This document shows positions 15,540 through 20,355 of a DNA stretch of 20,355 nt, piece by piece. Source of the DNA: DATFEN01 sp035691285 (lineage in GTDB: Bacteria; Acidobacteriota; Vicinamibacteria; Fen-336); contig DASSJI010000050.1 of the NCBI GenBank assembly GCA_035691285.1, forward strand, positions 1 through 20,355, written 5' to 3'. Under the pieces are notes generated by a model. The model was given only the letters and a program-made list of their open reading frames with translations, made no database searches and was not told the DNA's origin. Made by a program: the position numbers and the translations under genes. Position 1 is the first letter of the stretch. Every line of letters starts with the position of its first letter.

Positions 15540-16610
15540 CTATCCGTAGACGTGGATGGCCGTGGCCTTGATCGACGCCCACAACGGGCGTCCAGCGCCG
15601 AGGCCCAGCGCGGCTGCAGCCTCTCGCGTCACCTCGGCGACGAGCACAACCCCGACGTCGAGCACCACCCGCAGCCGATCGGGCAGCGGTCGCACCTCGA
15701 GGACGCGCCCCAGGAACGCGTTCTGGGCCGAGCCCGGCAGCCGCTCGCGCGACAGCGACACCTCGGCGGGCGCGAACGCGACGAACGCGGGGCCGTGGTG
15801 ATCGTCCGCGAGCACGTGGAAAGAGACGCCACTGGCGCGCGCCTCCTTCAGGCCCCGACCGTCCGCGAGGTCGGCCCGATACAGGTTGAGCCCGGCCAGC
15901 TCGGCGACGAACGCGCTGCGGGGCGCGGACAGGAGCTGCTCGCGCGTGCCGACCTGGGTCAGCCGGCCATCCTCGAGCACGGCGATCCGCTCTCCCAGGG
16001 CGAGGGCATCCACGGGGTCGTGGGTGACGAGGACGGTCGGCAGGCCGAACTCGGCGAGGAAGCGCCGTAGCTCGGAGCGCACCGATCCTCGCGTCGCCAC
16101 GTCCAGCGAGCCGAAGGGTTCGTCCAGGAGCAGGAGCCGAGGCTCCGAAGCCAGCGCGCGGGCGAGCGCGCCGCGCTGGCGCTGCCCTCCGGAGAGTTCG
16201 GCCACGCGTCGCTCTCCGAGGCCGCCGAGGCCCAGTCGCTCGAGCCACCGCGAAGCCACGGCCTCCGCTTCCGCCCGACTCCGGCCACGGCACCTGGCCC
16301 CGTACCCGACGTTCTGCTGCAGCGTGAGGTGGGGGAAGAGTGCGAACTCCTGGAAGAGCATCCCGACCCGTCGCCTCTCGGGTGGAAGAATCAGTCCGTG
16401 GTCGTGGTCGTTCCAGACCTCGCCTCCGCAGACGACGCGCCCCGCGCGGGGAGGCACGAGGCCGGCGATGATGCCGAGGCACGTGCTCTTGCCGGCTCCG
16501 CTCGGTCCGACGAGCGCCAGCGTCTCGCCTTCGGCGACGGAGAACCGCGCCTCCAGCTCGAACCCGCCGAAGCTCAGCGCTGCGTCGAAATCGAGGCCGG
16601 TGTCAGGCAA
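15540..16610 (-). CDS. modC: Molybdate ABC transporter ATP-binding protein
   Basis: The 356-residue ATPase powers molybdate import by the ModABC complex on the cytoplasmic face of the membrane. Walker A is GPSGAGKST (35-43), the Q-loop is LFQEF (85-89), the signature is LSGGQRQR (139-146), Walker B is LLLLDEP (159-165) and the switch His is 197. The C-terminal part (about 287-355) is a TOBE domain, as in ModC, which senses oxyanions. The length fits the family. The best start is a TTG at 16608-16610 with GGAG eight bases upstream, overlapping the modB stop by eight bases; another in-frame TTG at 16649 has no ribosome site. Tungstate could be an alternative substrate. Confidence 0.88.
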   Translation of the reverse strand: MPDTGLDFDAALSFGGFELEARFSVAEGETLALVGPSGAGKSTCLGIIAGLVPPRAGRVVCGGEVWNDHDHGLILPPERRRVGMLFQEFALFPHLTLQQNVGYGARCRGRSRAEAEAVASRWLERLGLGGLGERRVAELSGGQRQRGALARALASEPRLLLLDEPFGSLDVATRGSVRSELRRFLAEFGLPTVLVTHDPVDALALGERIAVLEDGRLTQVGTREQLLSAPRSAFVAELAGLNLYRADLADGRGLKEARASGVSFHVLADDHHGPAFVAFAPAEVSLSRERLPGSAQNAFLGRVLEVRPLPDRLRVVLDVGVVLVAEVTREAAAALGLGAGRPLWASIKATAIHVYG

Positions 16611-17415
16611 GCGGCGCGCTCCAGCGCCGGGCCGCGAGCCTGGCAGCAAGGAGGGCCGCGATCGCCAGCGCGAGGGAGAGCGCCGAGATCGCGACGGCCG
16701 TCTCGAGATCGCTCTCGAGGGCCGTCATCACGGCCAGGGTCAGGGTCTGGGTCCGCCCCGGAAAGTTCCCGGCGAACATCATCGTCGCTCCGAACTCCGA
16801 GAGGGCCCGCGCCCAGGCGAGAACCAGCCCCGCGAGCAGCGCGGGTCTTGCGAGGGGGACGGTGATGGTCCAGAAGACGCGCCATGGGCTCGCTCCCAGG
16901 GTTCGCGCGGCGGTCTCCAGCCGTCCGTCGACCGCTTCGAAGCCGGCGCGCGCGGCCTTGACGAAGAACGGGCTCGCGATGAAGACCTGTGCCATCACGA
17001 CAGCGACCGACGTGAACGCGATCTGTACGCCCAGGACGTCGAGCTGCCGGCCGATCAGGCTCCGCCGCCCGAAGGCGAGCAGCAGCGCGACGCCGGCGAC
17101 CACAGGCGGGATCGTGATCGGAAGGTCGACGAGCGTGTCGACCACGTCCCGGCCACGGAACGGCACGCGGGCGAGCAGGTAGGCCAGCGGCATCCCCAGA
17201 GCCACGGCCAGAGCCGTGGCCACGAGCGTCGTCTTGAGCGTGAGCCACAGGGCGCGGACCGCCAGGGGCGACGAGAGGTGACGGACCAGCTCGGTGGGCG
17301 ACGAGACGAGCCACAGCGCCACCAGGGGCAGCCCGATGAAGAACACGAGCGGCGCCGCGCCGAGCCACAGCAGGCTGGAGGGCGGCCTGCCCGCGTGGCC
17401 GTCTGGGAGCGGCAT
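16603..17415 (-). CDS. modB: Molybdate ABC transporter permease
   Basis: This is the membrane channel of the molybdate importer (270 residues). Several hydrophobic segments are visible, beginning with LLWLGAAPLVFFIGLPLVALW. The cytoplasmic EAA-type loop that docks to ModC reads ARTLGASPWRVFWTITVPLA, followed by RPALLAGLVLAWARALSEFG, typical of ModB/CysT-like permeases. The ATG lies two bases after the modA stop and the gene's end overlaps the modC start, so the three are translationally coupled. The N-terminus (MPLPDGHAGRPP) is somewhat longer than in common ModB proteins. Confidence 0.9.
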   Translation of the reverse strand: MPLPDGHAGRPPSSLLWLGAAPLVFFIGLPLVALWLVSSPTELVRHLSSPLAVRALWLTLKTTLVATALAVALGMPLAYLLARVPFRGRDVVDTLVDLPITIPPVVAGVALLLAFGRRSLIGRQLDVLGVQIAFTSVAVVMAQVFIASPFFVKAARAGFEAVDGRLETAARTLGASPWRVFWTITVPLARPALLAGLVLAWARALSEFGATMMFAGNFPGRTQTLTLAVMTALESDLETAVAISALSLALAIAALLAARLAARRWSAPLA

Positions 17416-17417
17416 GC

Positions 17418-18179
17418 TCAGCGAGCGAAGCCGCGCTTGAGCAGGATCGCGCGCCCCTCCTCGCCCAGGACCAATGCGACGAACGCCTTGGCCTTCTCCG
17501 GAGCGGGACTCTTGACGAGCAGCCCGATGGGATACTCGGCAATGACGTTGTGGCGACCGGGTATGTCGATCACGCGGATCTTGTCCGTGGCAGTCGCCGC
17601 GTCGGTTGCGTACACGAACCCGGCATCGGCCTCGCCCAGGGCGACCTTCGAGAGCACGACCCGTACGTTGGTTTCCTGGCTGACCAGGTTCGCCTGCACG
17701 CGCGCCTGGAAGTCGTCGCCGTACAGCCCGGCTGCCGACAGCTTGCCCAGGACCTGCGTCGTGTAGCGCCCCACGGGCACGGTCGCCCCCGCCACCACGA
17801 CCTTCATCCCCGGTCGCGCGAGGTCCTGGAGACGGCCGACCTTGCCGTGTTGCGCTGGCACGACGACCACGACGCGGTTGCGCGCGAACACTTGGTACGG
17901 ACCGAGCAGGCCGGATGCCTCGAGGGCGTCCGCGTGGACGAGATCGGCAGAGGCGAAGACGTCGACTGCCGCTCCCTGCTCGATCTGGGTCCGCAACACC
18001 TGGCTGCCCGCAAAATTGAACTCGACCGCGGCCCCTGGATGCGACCTCTCGAAGAGTTGGCCGATCTCCTGAAAGGCTTCGGTGAGAGACGCCGCGGCCG
18101 AGACGTGCAGCGTCTCCGCGGATGAGACTTGAGCGGCGACGGCGATCACGGCGACGAGTCCGGCTCGAGCCCTTGGCAT
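17418..18179 (-). CDS. modA: Molybdate-binding periplasmic protein
   Basis: The 253-residue protein captures molybdate (or tungstate) outside the membrane and delivers it to ModB. A signal peptide (MPRARAGLVAVIAVAAQVSS, cleavage near SSA-ET) precedes the family pattern: LHVSAAASLTEAFQEIG (24-40), VDVFASADL, VVVAGATVPVGRYTTQVL and GEADAGFVYATDA. No lipobox Cys is seen, so it should be a free periplasmic protein. The ATG has AAGGAGA seven bases upstream, a strong site. It starts 23 bases after the regulator gene and likely shares its transcript. Confidence 0.93.
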   Translation of the reverse strand: MPRARAGLVAVIAVAAQVSSAETLHVSAAASLTEAFQEIGQLFERSHPGAAVEFNFAGSQVLRTQIEQGAAVDVFASADLVHADALEASGLLGPYQVFARNRVVVVVPAQHGKVGRLQDLARPGMKVVVAGATVPVGRYTTQVLGKLSAAGLYGDDFQARVQANLVSQETNVRVVLSKVALGEADAGFVYATDAATATDKIRVIDIPGRHNVIAEYPIGLLVKSPAPEKAKAFVALVLGEEGRAILLKRGFAR

Positions 18180-18202
18180 CACTGGTCTCCTTCCGGCACC
18201 GA

Positions 18203-18613
18203 TCAGCGGAAGAGCATCACTTCCGTCGACTTGATCACCGCCACCACGTCCAGCCCGCGCCGCAGCCCCAGCGCCTCGACGGACCGACGCGTGATGACCG
18301 AGGTGATCTCCTGGCCATCGCCGAGGCGTACGACCACCTCGCTCAGCACGCCGCCTCCCCTGATCGCGACGACCGTCCCGCGCAGCTGGTTCCTCGCGCT
18401 GAGCCCCTCGAGCACCTGCCGGCCCCTGCGTGGCCTGGCAGGAACGTCCTGGCCAACACCCAGGAAGGCTCGCAGCGCCTTGACATCCGCATCCGAGTAG
18501 CGACGCCAACCGCGATGGTCGCGTCGAGGCGCCGGAACCTTGCCATCTCTTTCCCAGAGGTAAAGGCTCTTGGGCGCCACGCCCAGCAATTGACAGACTT
18601 GTGTTCGCGTCAT
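18203..18613 (-). CDS. MerR-type HTH plus molbindin (Mop/TOBE) regulator
   Basis: The 136-residue protein begins with a MerR/excisionase-like helix-turn-helix: TRTQVCQLLGVAPKSLYLWE, then a wing with RRDHRGWRRYSDADV (30-44). After a basic linker, residues 74-136 form one molbindin domain: LRGTVVAIRGGGVLSEVVVR, then EITSVITRRSVEALGL and VVAVIKSTEVMLF. Classical ModE instead has a winged-helix domain and two Mop repeats. It probably senses molybdate and controls the operon it heads. The ATG at 18613 starts right at the HTH and has TGAGG nine bases upstream; ATG 18643 is possible. Confidence 0.82.
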   Translation of the reverse strand: MTRTQVCQLLGVAPKSLYLWERDGKVPAPRRDHRGWRRYSDADVKALRAFLGVGQDVPARPRRGRQVLEGLSARNQLRGTVVAIRGGGVLSEVVVRLGDGQEITSVITRRSVEALGLRRGLDVVAVIKSTEVMLFR

Positions 18614-18664
18614 GGGATTTGCCTCACGTGCCAGTGCTACCATGTCTTCCGCGTCGTGGCTAGT

Positions 18665-18677
18665 GTTACCGGGTAAC
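18665..18677. promoter_or_regulatory. Perfect 13-bp palindrome upstream of the mod regulator
   Basis: GTTACC and GGTAAC flank a single central base, a perfect inverted repeat 52 bases upstream of the regulator start. A second, overlapping pair, ACCGGG (18668-18673) and CCCGGT (18681-18686), is also present. This is the place for an operator of the reg-modABC operon. It does not resemble the AT-rich E. coli ModE site closely, so ownership by the MerR-Mop protein is inferred from position. Confidence 0.45.
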
Positions 18678-18740
18678 CCTCCCGGTGGCAGAGGACGTGG
18701 CAAACGTTCTCCCCGCGGCTGTTCAGGCCAACGGACGCCT

Positions 18741-18753
18741 GCAGTCTGACTGC
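18741..18753. repeat. Perfect 13-bp palindrome beside the att-like repeat
   Basis: GCAGTC and GACTGC are inverted around one central T, ending seven bases before the tRNA-derived repeat. It could be a protein-binding site (operator or recombinase arm) or part of the original sequence downstream of the tRNA. The rest of 18678-18759 shows nothing recognisable. Confidence 0.3.
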
Positions 18754-18759
18754 TTCGAG

Positions 18760-18802
18760 TGGTGCGCCCCGCAGGATTCGAACCTGCGACCTACAGATTC
18801 GT
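18760..18802 (-). repeat. Partial tRNA-Arg copy (att-like direct repeat, left)
   Basis: These 43 bases are identical to 19739-19781, the 3' part of tRNA-Arg from the first anticodon base through the encoded CCA. Identity stops abruptly at 18803, and no 5' half of a tRNA follows, so this is not a functional tRNA gene. It has the expected form of an attachment-site copy left by integration into the tRNA 3' end. Confidence 0.8.
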
Positions 18803-18931
18803 GGTCAGCCGGCTCCCTCAGCCACGTCAACAACTTAGCTGCCACGGCAGCGCCTGGGGGTGCACCGGGGTTGCACCTGAGAGCCATAGCGGTGAGGGAC
18901 GGGCGACCCACCAAGAGACCATACGGCCCGG

Positions 18932-19288
18932 TCAGCGCTTCGGCTTGATGTGTTCGATCGGGAAAGCAAAGGCGTTCGGCTTAGCGACAATCGCCTGGAA
19001 GGCCTCGACCATGTCGCCGTCCGTCATCTCGCGGTGGCGTTCGAGCGGCCAGAAGACCGTCCGGAAGGGCCGCCCTTGGTCCAGCCAGCGGCGAGCGATC
19101 CTGTGGAGGCCCTTGTCGCAGGTCACCAAGACCCGTCCGTTCGCGGCCGCCCAGGCGAGCAGTTCCTCGTCGTCGTTCTTCTCGCCGAAGAGATCCACCG
19201 CGCGCACGACGTCCCAGCCCGCCCTGCGCAGTGCCTGGATGATGGAAGCGCGGACGTGGTTGTCCGTGAGGAGCGGGACTCCGGCCAC
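18932..19288 (-). CDS. DUF5615-like PIN-fold toxin of a toxin-antitoxin pair
   Basis: The 118-residue protein resembles DUF5615 PIN-like proteins, putative RNases partnered with DUF433 proteins. Near the N-terminus LLTDNHV provides the first acidic residue (Asp9; the family more often has LxDENL). ALRRAGWDVV, GEKNDDEELLAWAAANGRVL and VTCDKGL supply the other conserved acidic positions. The C-terminal half (MTDGDMVEAFQAIVAKPNAF) is a helix as in relatives. The GTG start shares its G with the TAG stop of the upstream partner, so translation is tightly coupled. RNase activity is inferred from the family. Confidence 0.75.
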   Translation of the reverse strand: MAGVPLLTDNHVRASIIQALRRAGWDVVRAVDLFGEKNDDEELLAWAAANGRVLVTCDKGLHRIARRWLDQGRPFRTVFWPLERHREMTDGDMVEAFQAIVAKPNAFAFPIEHIKPKR

Positions 19289-19614
19289 TACCGGCCCGGC
19301 GTTTGCTTCTTCAGGTACTCGTCGCGGGCGCGCACGCCCTCTTCGTAGGCCCGTTCGTACTCGGCGTACTCGGCCTCGATCTCCTCGCGGTTCTCGTCCG
19401 CGTAGGCGAGCGCCGAGTAGACCTGGGCGAGGGAGAGCTTCACGGCGAAGAGCTCCTGGATCTGCTCGGGCGTCTTGCCTTCGCTCTGCGCTTGCACCAC
19501 GTCGATCACGCGGATACGGGTCTTGTCGATGCAGGCCGAACCGCCGCACACCTTCGGATCCTTAGTGATGTGCGCATACGCGATCGCCTTCGAGGCGGTG
19601 GCCACGGCACCCAT
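19288..19614 (-). CDS. DUF433 family antitoxin-like protein
   Basis: The 108-residue protein has the DUF433 hallmark near its N-terminus: HITKDPKVCGGSACIDKTRI (16-35) followed by RVIDVV. A HTH-like region (EGKTPEQIQELF, LSLAQVYSALAYADENREEI) is suited to DNA binding and autoregulation, as in other antitoxins. The acidic C-terminal helix (EEIEAEYAEYERAYEEGV) would wrap the toxin. It is the first gene of a two-gene operon, overlapping the toxin by one base. A GGGGTAAG precedes the ATG, a weak ribosome site. DUF433 proteins also occur singly, but this pairing is well known. Confidence 0.82.
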   Translation of the reverse strand: MGAVATASKAIAYAHITKDPKVCGGSACIDKTRIRVIDVVQAQSEGKTPEQIQELFAVKLSLAQVYSALAYADENREEIEAEYAEYERAYEEGVRARDEYLKKQTPGR

Positions 19615-19738
19615 CTTACCCCGACGACGGCTTGACGAGAGAAACGAGCCGCTCTCAGTGGCGCGCGTTGTGTCGGCGGCGACGCCGCCCCTTGCGAAGG
19701 TGAGGTTCAGGCAGATCCCGTTCAGTGCGTTTCAGGGT

Positions 19739-19781
19739 TGGTGCGCCCCGCAGGATTCGAACCTGCGACCTACAGATTCGT
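19739..19781 (-). repeat. att-like direct repeat, right copy inside tRNA-Arg
   Basis: This segment, from the CCA end to the first base of the anticodon, is perfectly repeated at 18760-18802. Ending exactly at the anticodon loop matches a common crossover location for tRNA-targeting tyrosine integrases. Confidence 0.8.
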
Positions 19782-19815
19782 AGTCTGTCGCTCTATCCAA
19801 CTGAGCTAGGGGCGC
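19739..19815 (-). tRNA. tRNA-Arg (anticodon ACG), CCA encoded
   Basis: The minus strand folds as a perfect 77-base cloverleaf. The acceptor pairs are GCGCCCC/GGGGCGC, the D stem GCUC/GAGC, the anticodon stem ACAGA/UCUGU with loop CUACGAA, and the T stem GCAGG/CCUGC with loop UUCGAAU. The variable loop has five bases and the discriminator is A, followed by a genomic CCA. Anticodon ACG (19779-19781) reads CGN codons after A34 is changed to inosine. Its 3' part is the target of the adjacent island. Confidence 0.97.
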
Positions 19816-19839
19816 ACAGCGGACAGCAGAGGAACGCAG

Positions 19840-19868
19840 AGGATAGCCCGGACGGCCCGCGCGCGCAA
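19840..19868 (-). promoter_or_regulatory. Candidate promoter of tRNA-Arg
   Basis: On the minus strand TTGCGC (19868-19863) and TATCCT (19845-19840) are separated by exactly 17 bases, and the -10 box lies 24 bases before the mature tRNA 5' end. The -35 box matches the consensus only in TTG. It sits in the gap after the Yip1-like gene. Confidence 0.5.
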
Positions 19869-19874
19869 GCGAGC

Positions 19875-20355
19875 TCAGCCCGTCAGCGCCGCGAATCCCG
19901 CCTTGCCGAGCACGTACAGGGCCCACGGCACCAGCACCGCGGCCGCGATCGGGCGCGGCCCCAGCCCCGTGCCGACGCGAAACCCCACGTATAAGAGGAA
20001 GAGGACGCAGAAGCTGAACAGGTCCAAGCTCTCGGCAGCCGCAAGGAGGCCGCGGGGCACGGAATCCGGCTCGAGGAGAGCGGCGAGGCTCGCCTGCAGG
20101 GCTCGCGTCGGGTTGATGGACCAGTCTGCCTTGAGGGCGAGCACGCCGAGCGCGAGAGGCTGCGTCACCGCGGCGACGGCGAGGAAGGACCAGGCGACCA
20201 CCCCGAGCACCCGGCCGAAGCCGATCTCGCTGGCGAGGAAGAAGCGCAAGGTGAAGGCGTACGCGGCGCCGGCCAGCGGCACCACCAGGGGCGCGCCCAG
20301 GAGCGCCCCGACCCAGCCGAAGATCGGAAGCGCGCGCGCCTGCGTCTCGATGATG
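19875..20355 (-). CDS. Yip1-like integral membrane protein (5' partial)
   Basis: The last 159 residues of a protein are visible; its start lies beyond the window because the frame stays open to 20355 (IIETQARALPIFGWVGALLG). Four or five hydrophobic segments follow, including LAGAAYAFTLRFFL, LGVVAWSFLAVAAVTQPLAL, FSFCVLFLLYVGF and IAAAVLVPWALYVLGKAGF. An amphipathic loop (NPTRALQASLAALLEPDSVP) lies between the second and third. This layout is that of bacterial Yip1-domain proteins. Function in bacteria is unknown. The GTG at 20285 is internal and not the true start. Confidence 0.7.
   Translation of the reverse strand, partial: IIETQARALPIFGWVGALLGAPLVVPLAGAAYAFTLRFFLASEIGFGRVLGVVAWSFLAVAAVTQPLALGVLALKADWSINPTRALQASLAALLEPDSVPRGLLAAAESLDLFSFCVLFLLYVGFRVGTGLGPRPIAAAVLVPWALYVLGKAGFAALTG

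Larger units (their letters stand above)
18760..19781. mobile_element. Minimal tRNA-Arg-integrated island carrying a toxin-antitoxin pair
   Basis: Two 43-bp perfect direct repeats, one inside an intact tRNA-Arg, bound a 936-bp insert (18803-19738). The insert is on the 3' side of the tRNA, as expected for tyrosine-recombinase integration that keeps the tRNA whole. It contains the DUF433/DUF5615-like pair and no integrase, so the element is a deletion remnant, or moves with a recombinase supplied elsewhere. The stretch 18803-18931 holds an open minus-strand frame running into the left repeat (CNPGAPPGAAVAAKLL), conceivably the tail of a lost integrase, plus a short inverted repeat (18859-18864/18872-18877). 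Confidence 0.6.

Noticed and set aside
16611..16649. Longer modC start at TTG 16649
   Set aside because: No Shine-Dalgarno sequence, and it would add 13 residues overlapping modB by 47 bases without homology.
18760..18802. Second tRNA gene
   Set aside because: Only the anticodon-to-CCA part is present; no 5' acceptor, D arm or anticodon 5' stem follows, so it cannot fold as a tRNA.
18723..18914. A 63-codon minus-strand gene across the left repeat
   Set aside because: Part of its frame is translated tRNA sequence (VGRRFESCGAH), so it is not a credible gene as it stands; only the upstream part might be a remnant.
1..20355. CRISPR arrays, rRNA genes, transposases, riboswitches
   Set aside because: I saw no regularly spaced repeats, no rRNA sequence, no transposase motifs and no recognisable riboswitch, including none of the Moco type before the mod operon.

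Overview
The window is very GC-rich bacterial DNA with dense, short-spaced genes, GC-rich third codon positions and Shine-Dalgarno starts. A secreted protein of the 'VWFA-related Acidobacterial' family, a fused NfnA-NfnB-like flavoprotein and a two-subunit 2-oxoacid:ferredoxin oxidoreductase point to an environmental Acidobacteriota-like organism with ferredoxin-based metabolism. The phylum is an inference, because none of these families is exclusive to it.

Layout. 1-1034, minus strand: the start of an unrecognised gene, preceded by a zinc-ribbon membrane protein of the LURP-one/scramblase-related type. 1259-2506, plus: a membrane-anchored diguanylate cyclase. 2517-2996, minus: a DinB-like protein. 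3199-8660, plus: a likely operon of a small exported OB-fold protein, an NfnA-NfnB fusion, a KorA (gamma-alpha fusion) and KorB. The last three form a redox module: Kor exchanges electrons between 2-oxoacid/CoA and ferredoxin, and Nfn exchanges them between ferredoxin, NADH and NADPH. 8832-14147, plus: an exported clan GH-A glycosidase-like protein flanked by amidotransferase-like modules, then the exported VWFA-related protein. 14134-15459: a frameshifted zinc-ribbon fragment on the minus strand, a SRPBCC protein and an exported SnoaL/DUF4440-like protein behind a TTGACA promoter.

15540-18613, minus strand: a molybdate (or tungstate) uptake operon in the order regulator-modA-modB-modC. The regulator joins a MerR-type helix-turn-helix to a molbindin (Mop) domain, and a perfect 13-bp palindrome lies just upstream of it.

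18760-19815 is the accessory region. A complete tRNA-Arg(ACG) on the minus strand ends at 19739. Its 3' part, from the anticodon to the encoded CCA, is repeated perfectly (43 bp) at 18760-18802. The repeats bracket a 936-bp insert carrying a DUF433 antitoxin-like/DUF5615 PIN-like toxin pair and no integrase. This is the signature of site-specific integration into a tRNA 3' end, so the segment looks like a minimal, defective or trans-mobilised toxin-antitoxin island. After the tRNA and its promoter, the window ends inside a Yip1-like membrane protein gene (minus strand).

The most distinctive features are this mini-island, the compact Nfn-Kor module and the MerR-Mop regulator.
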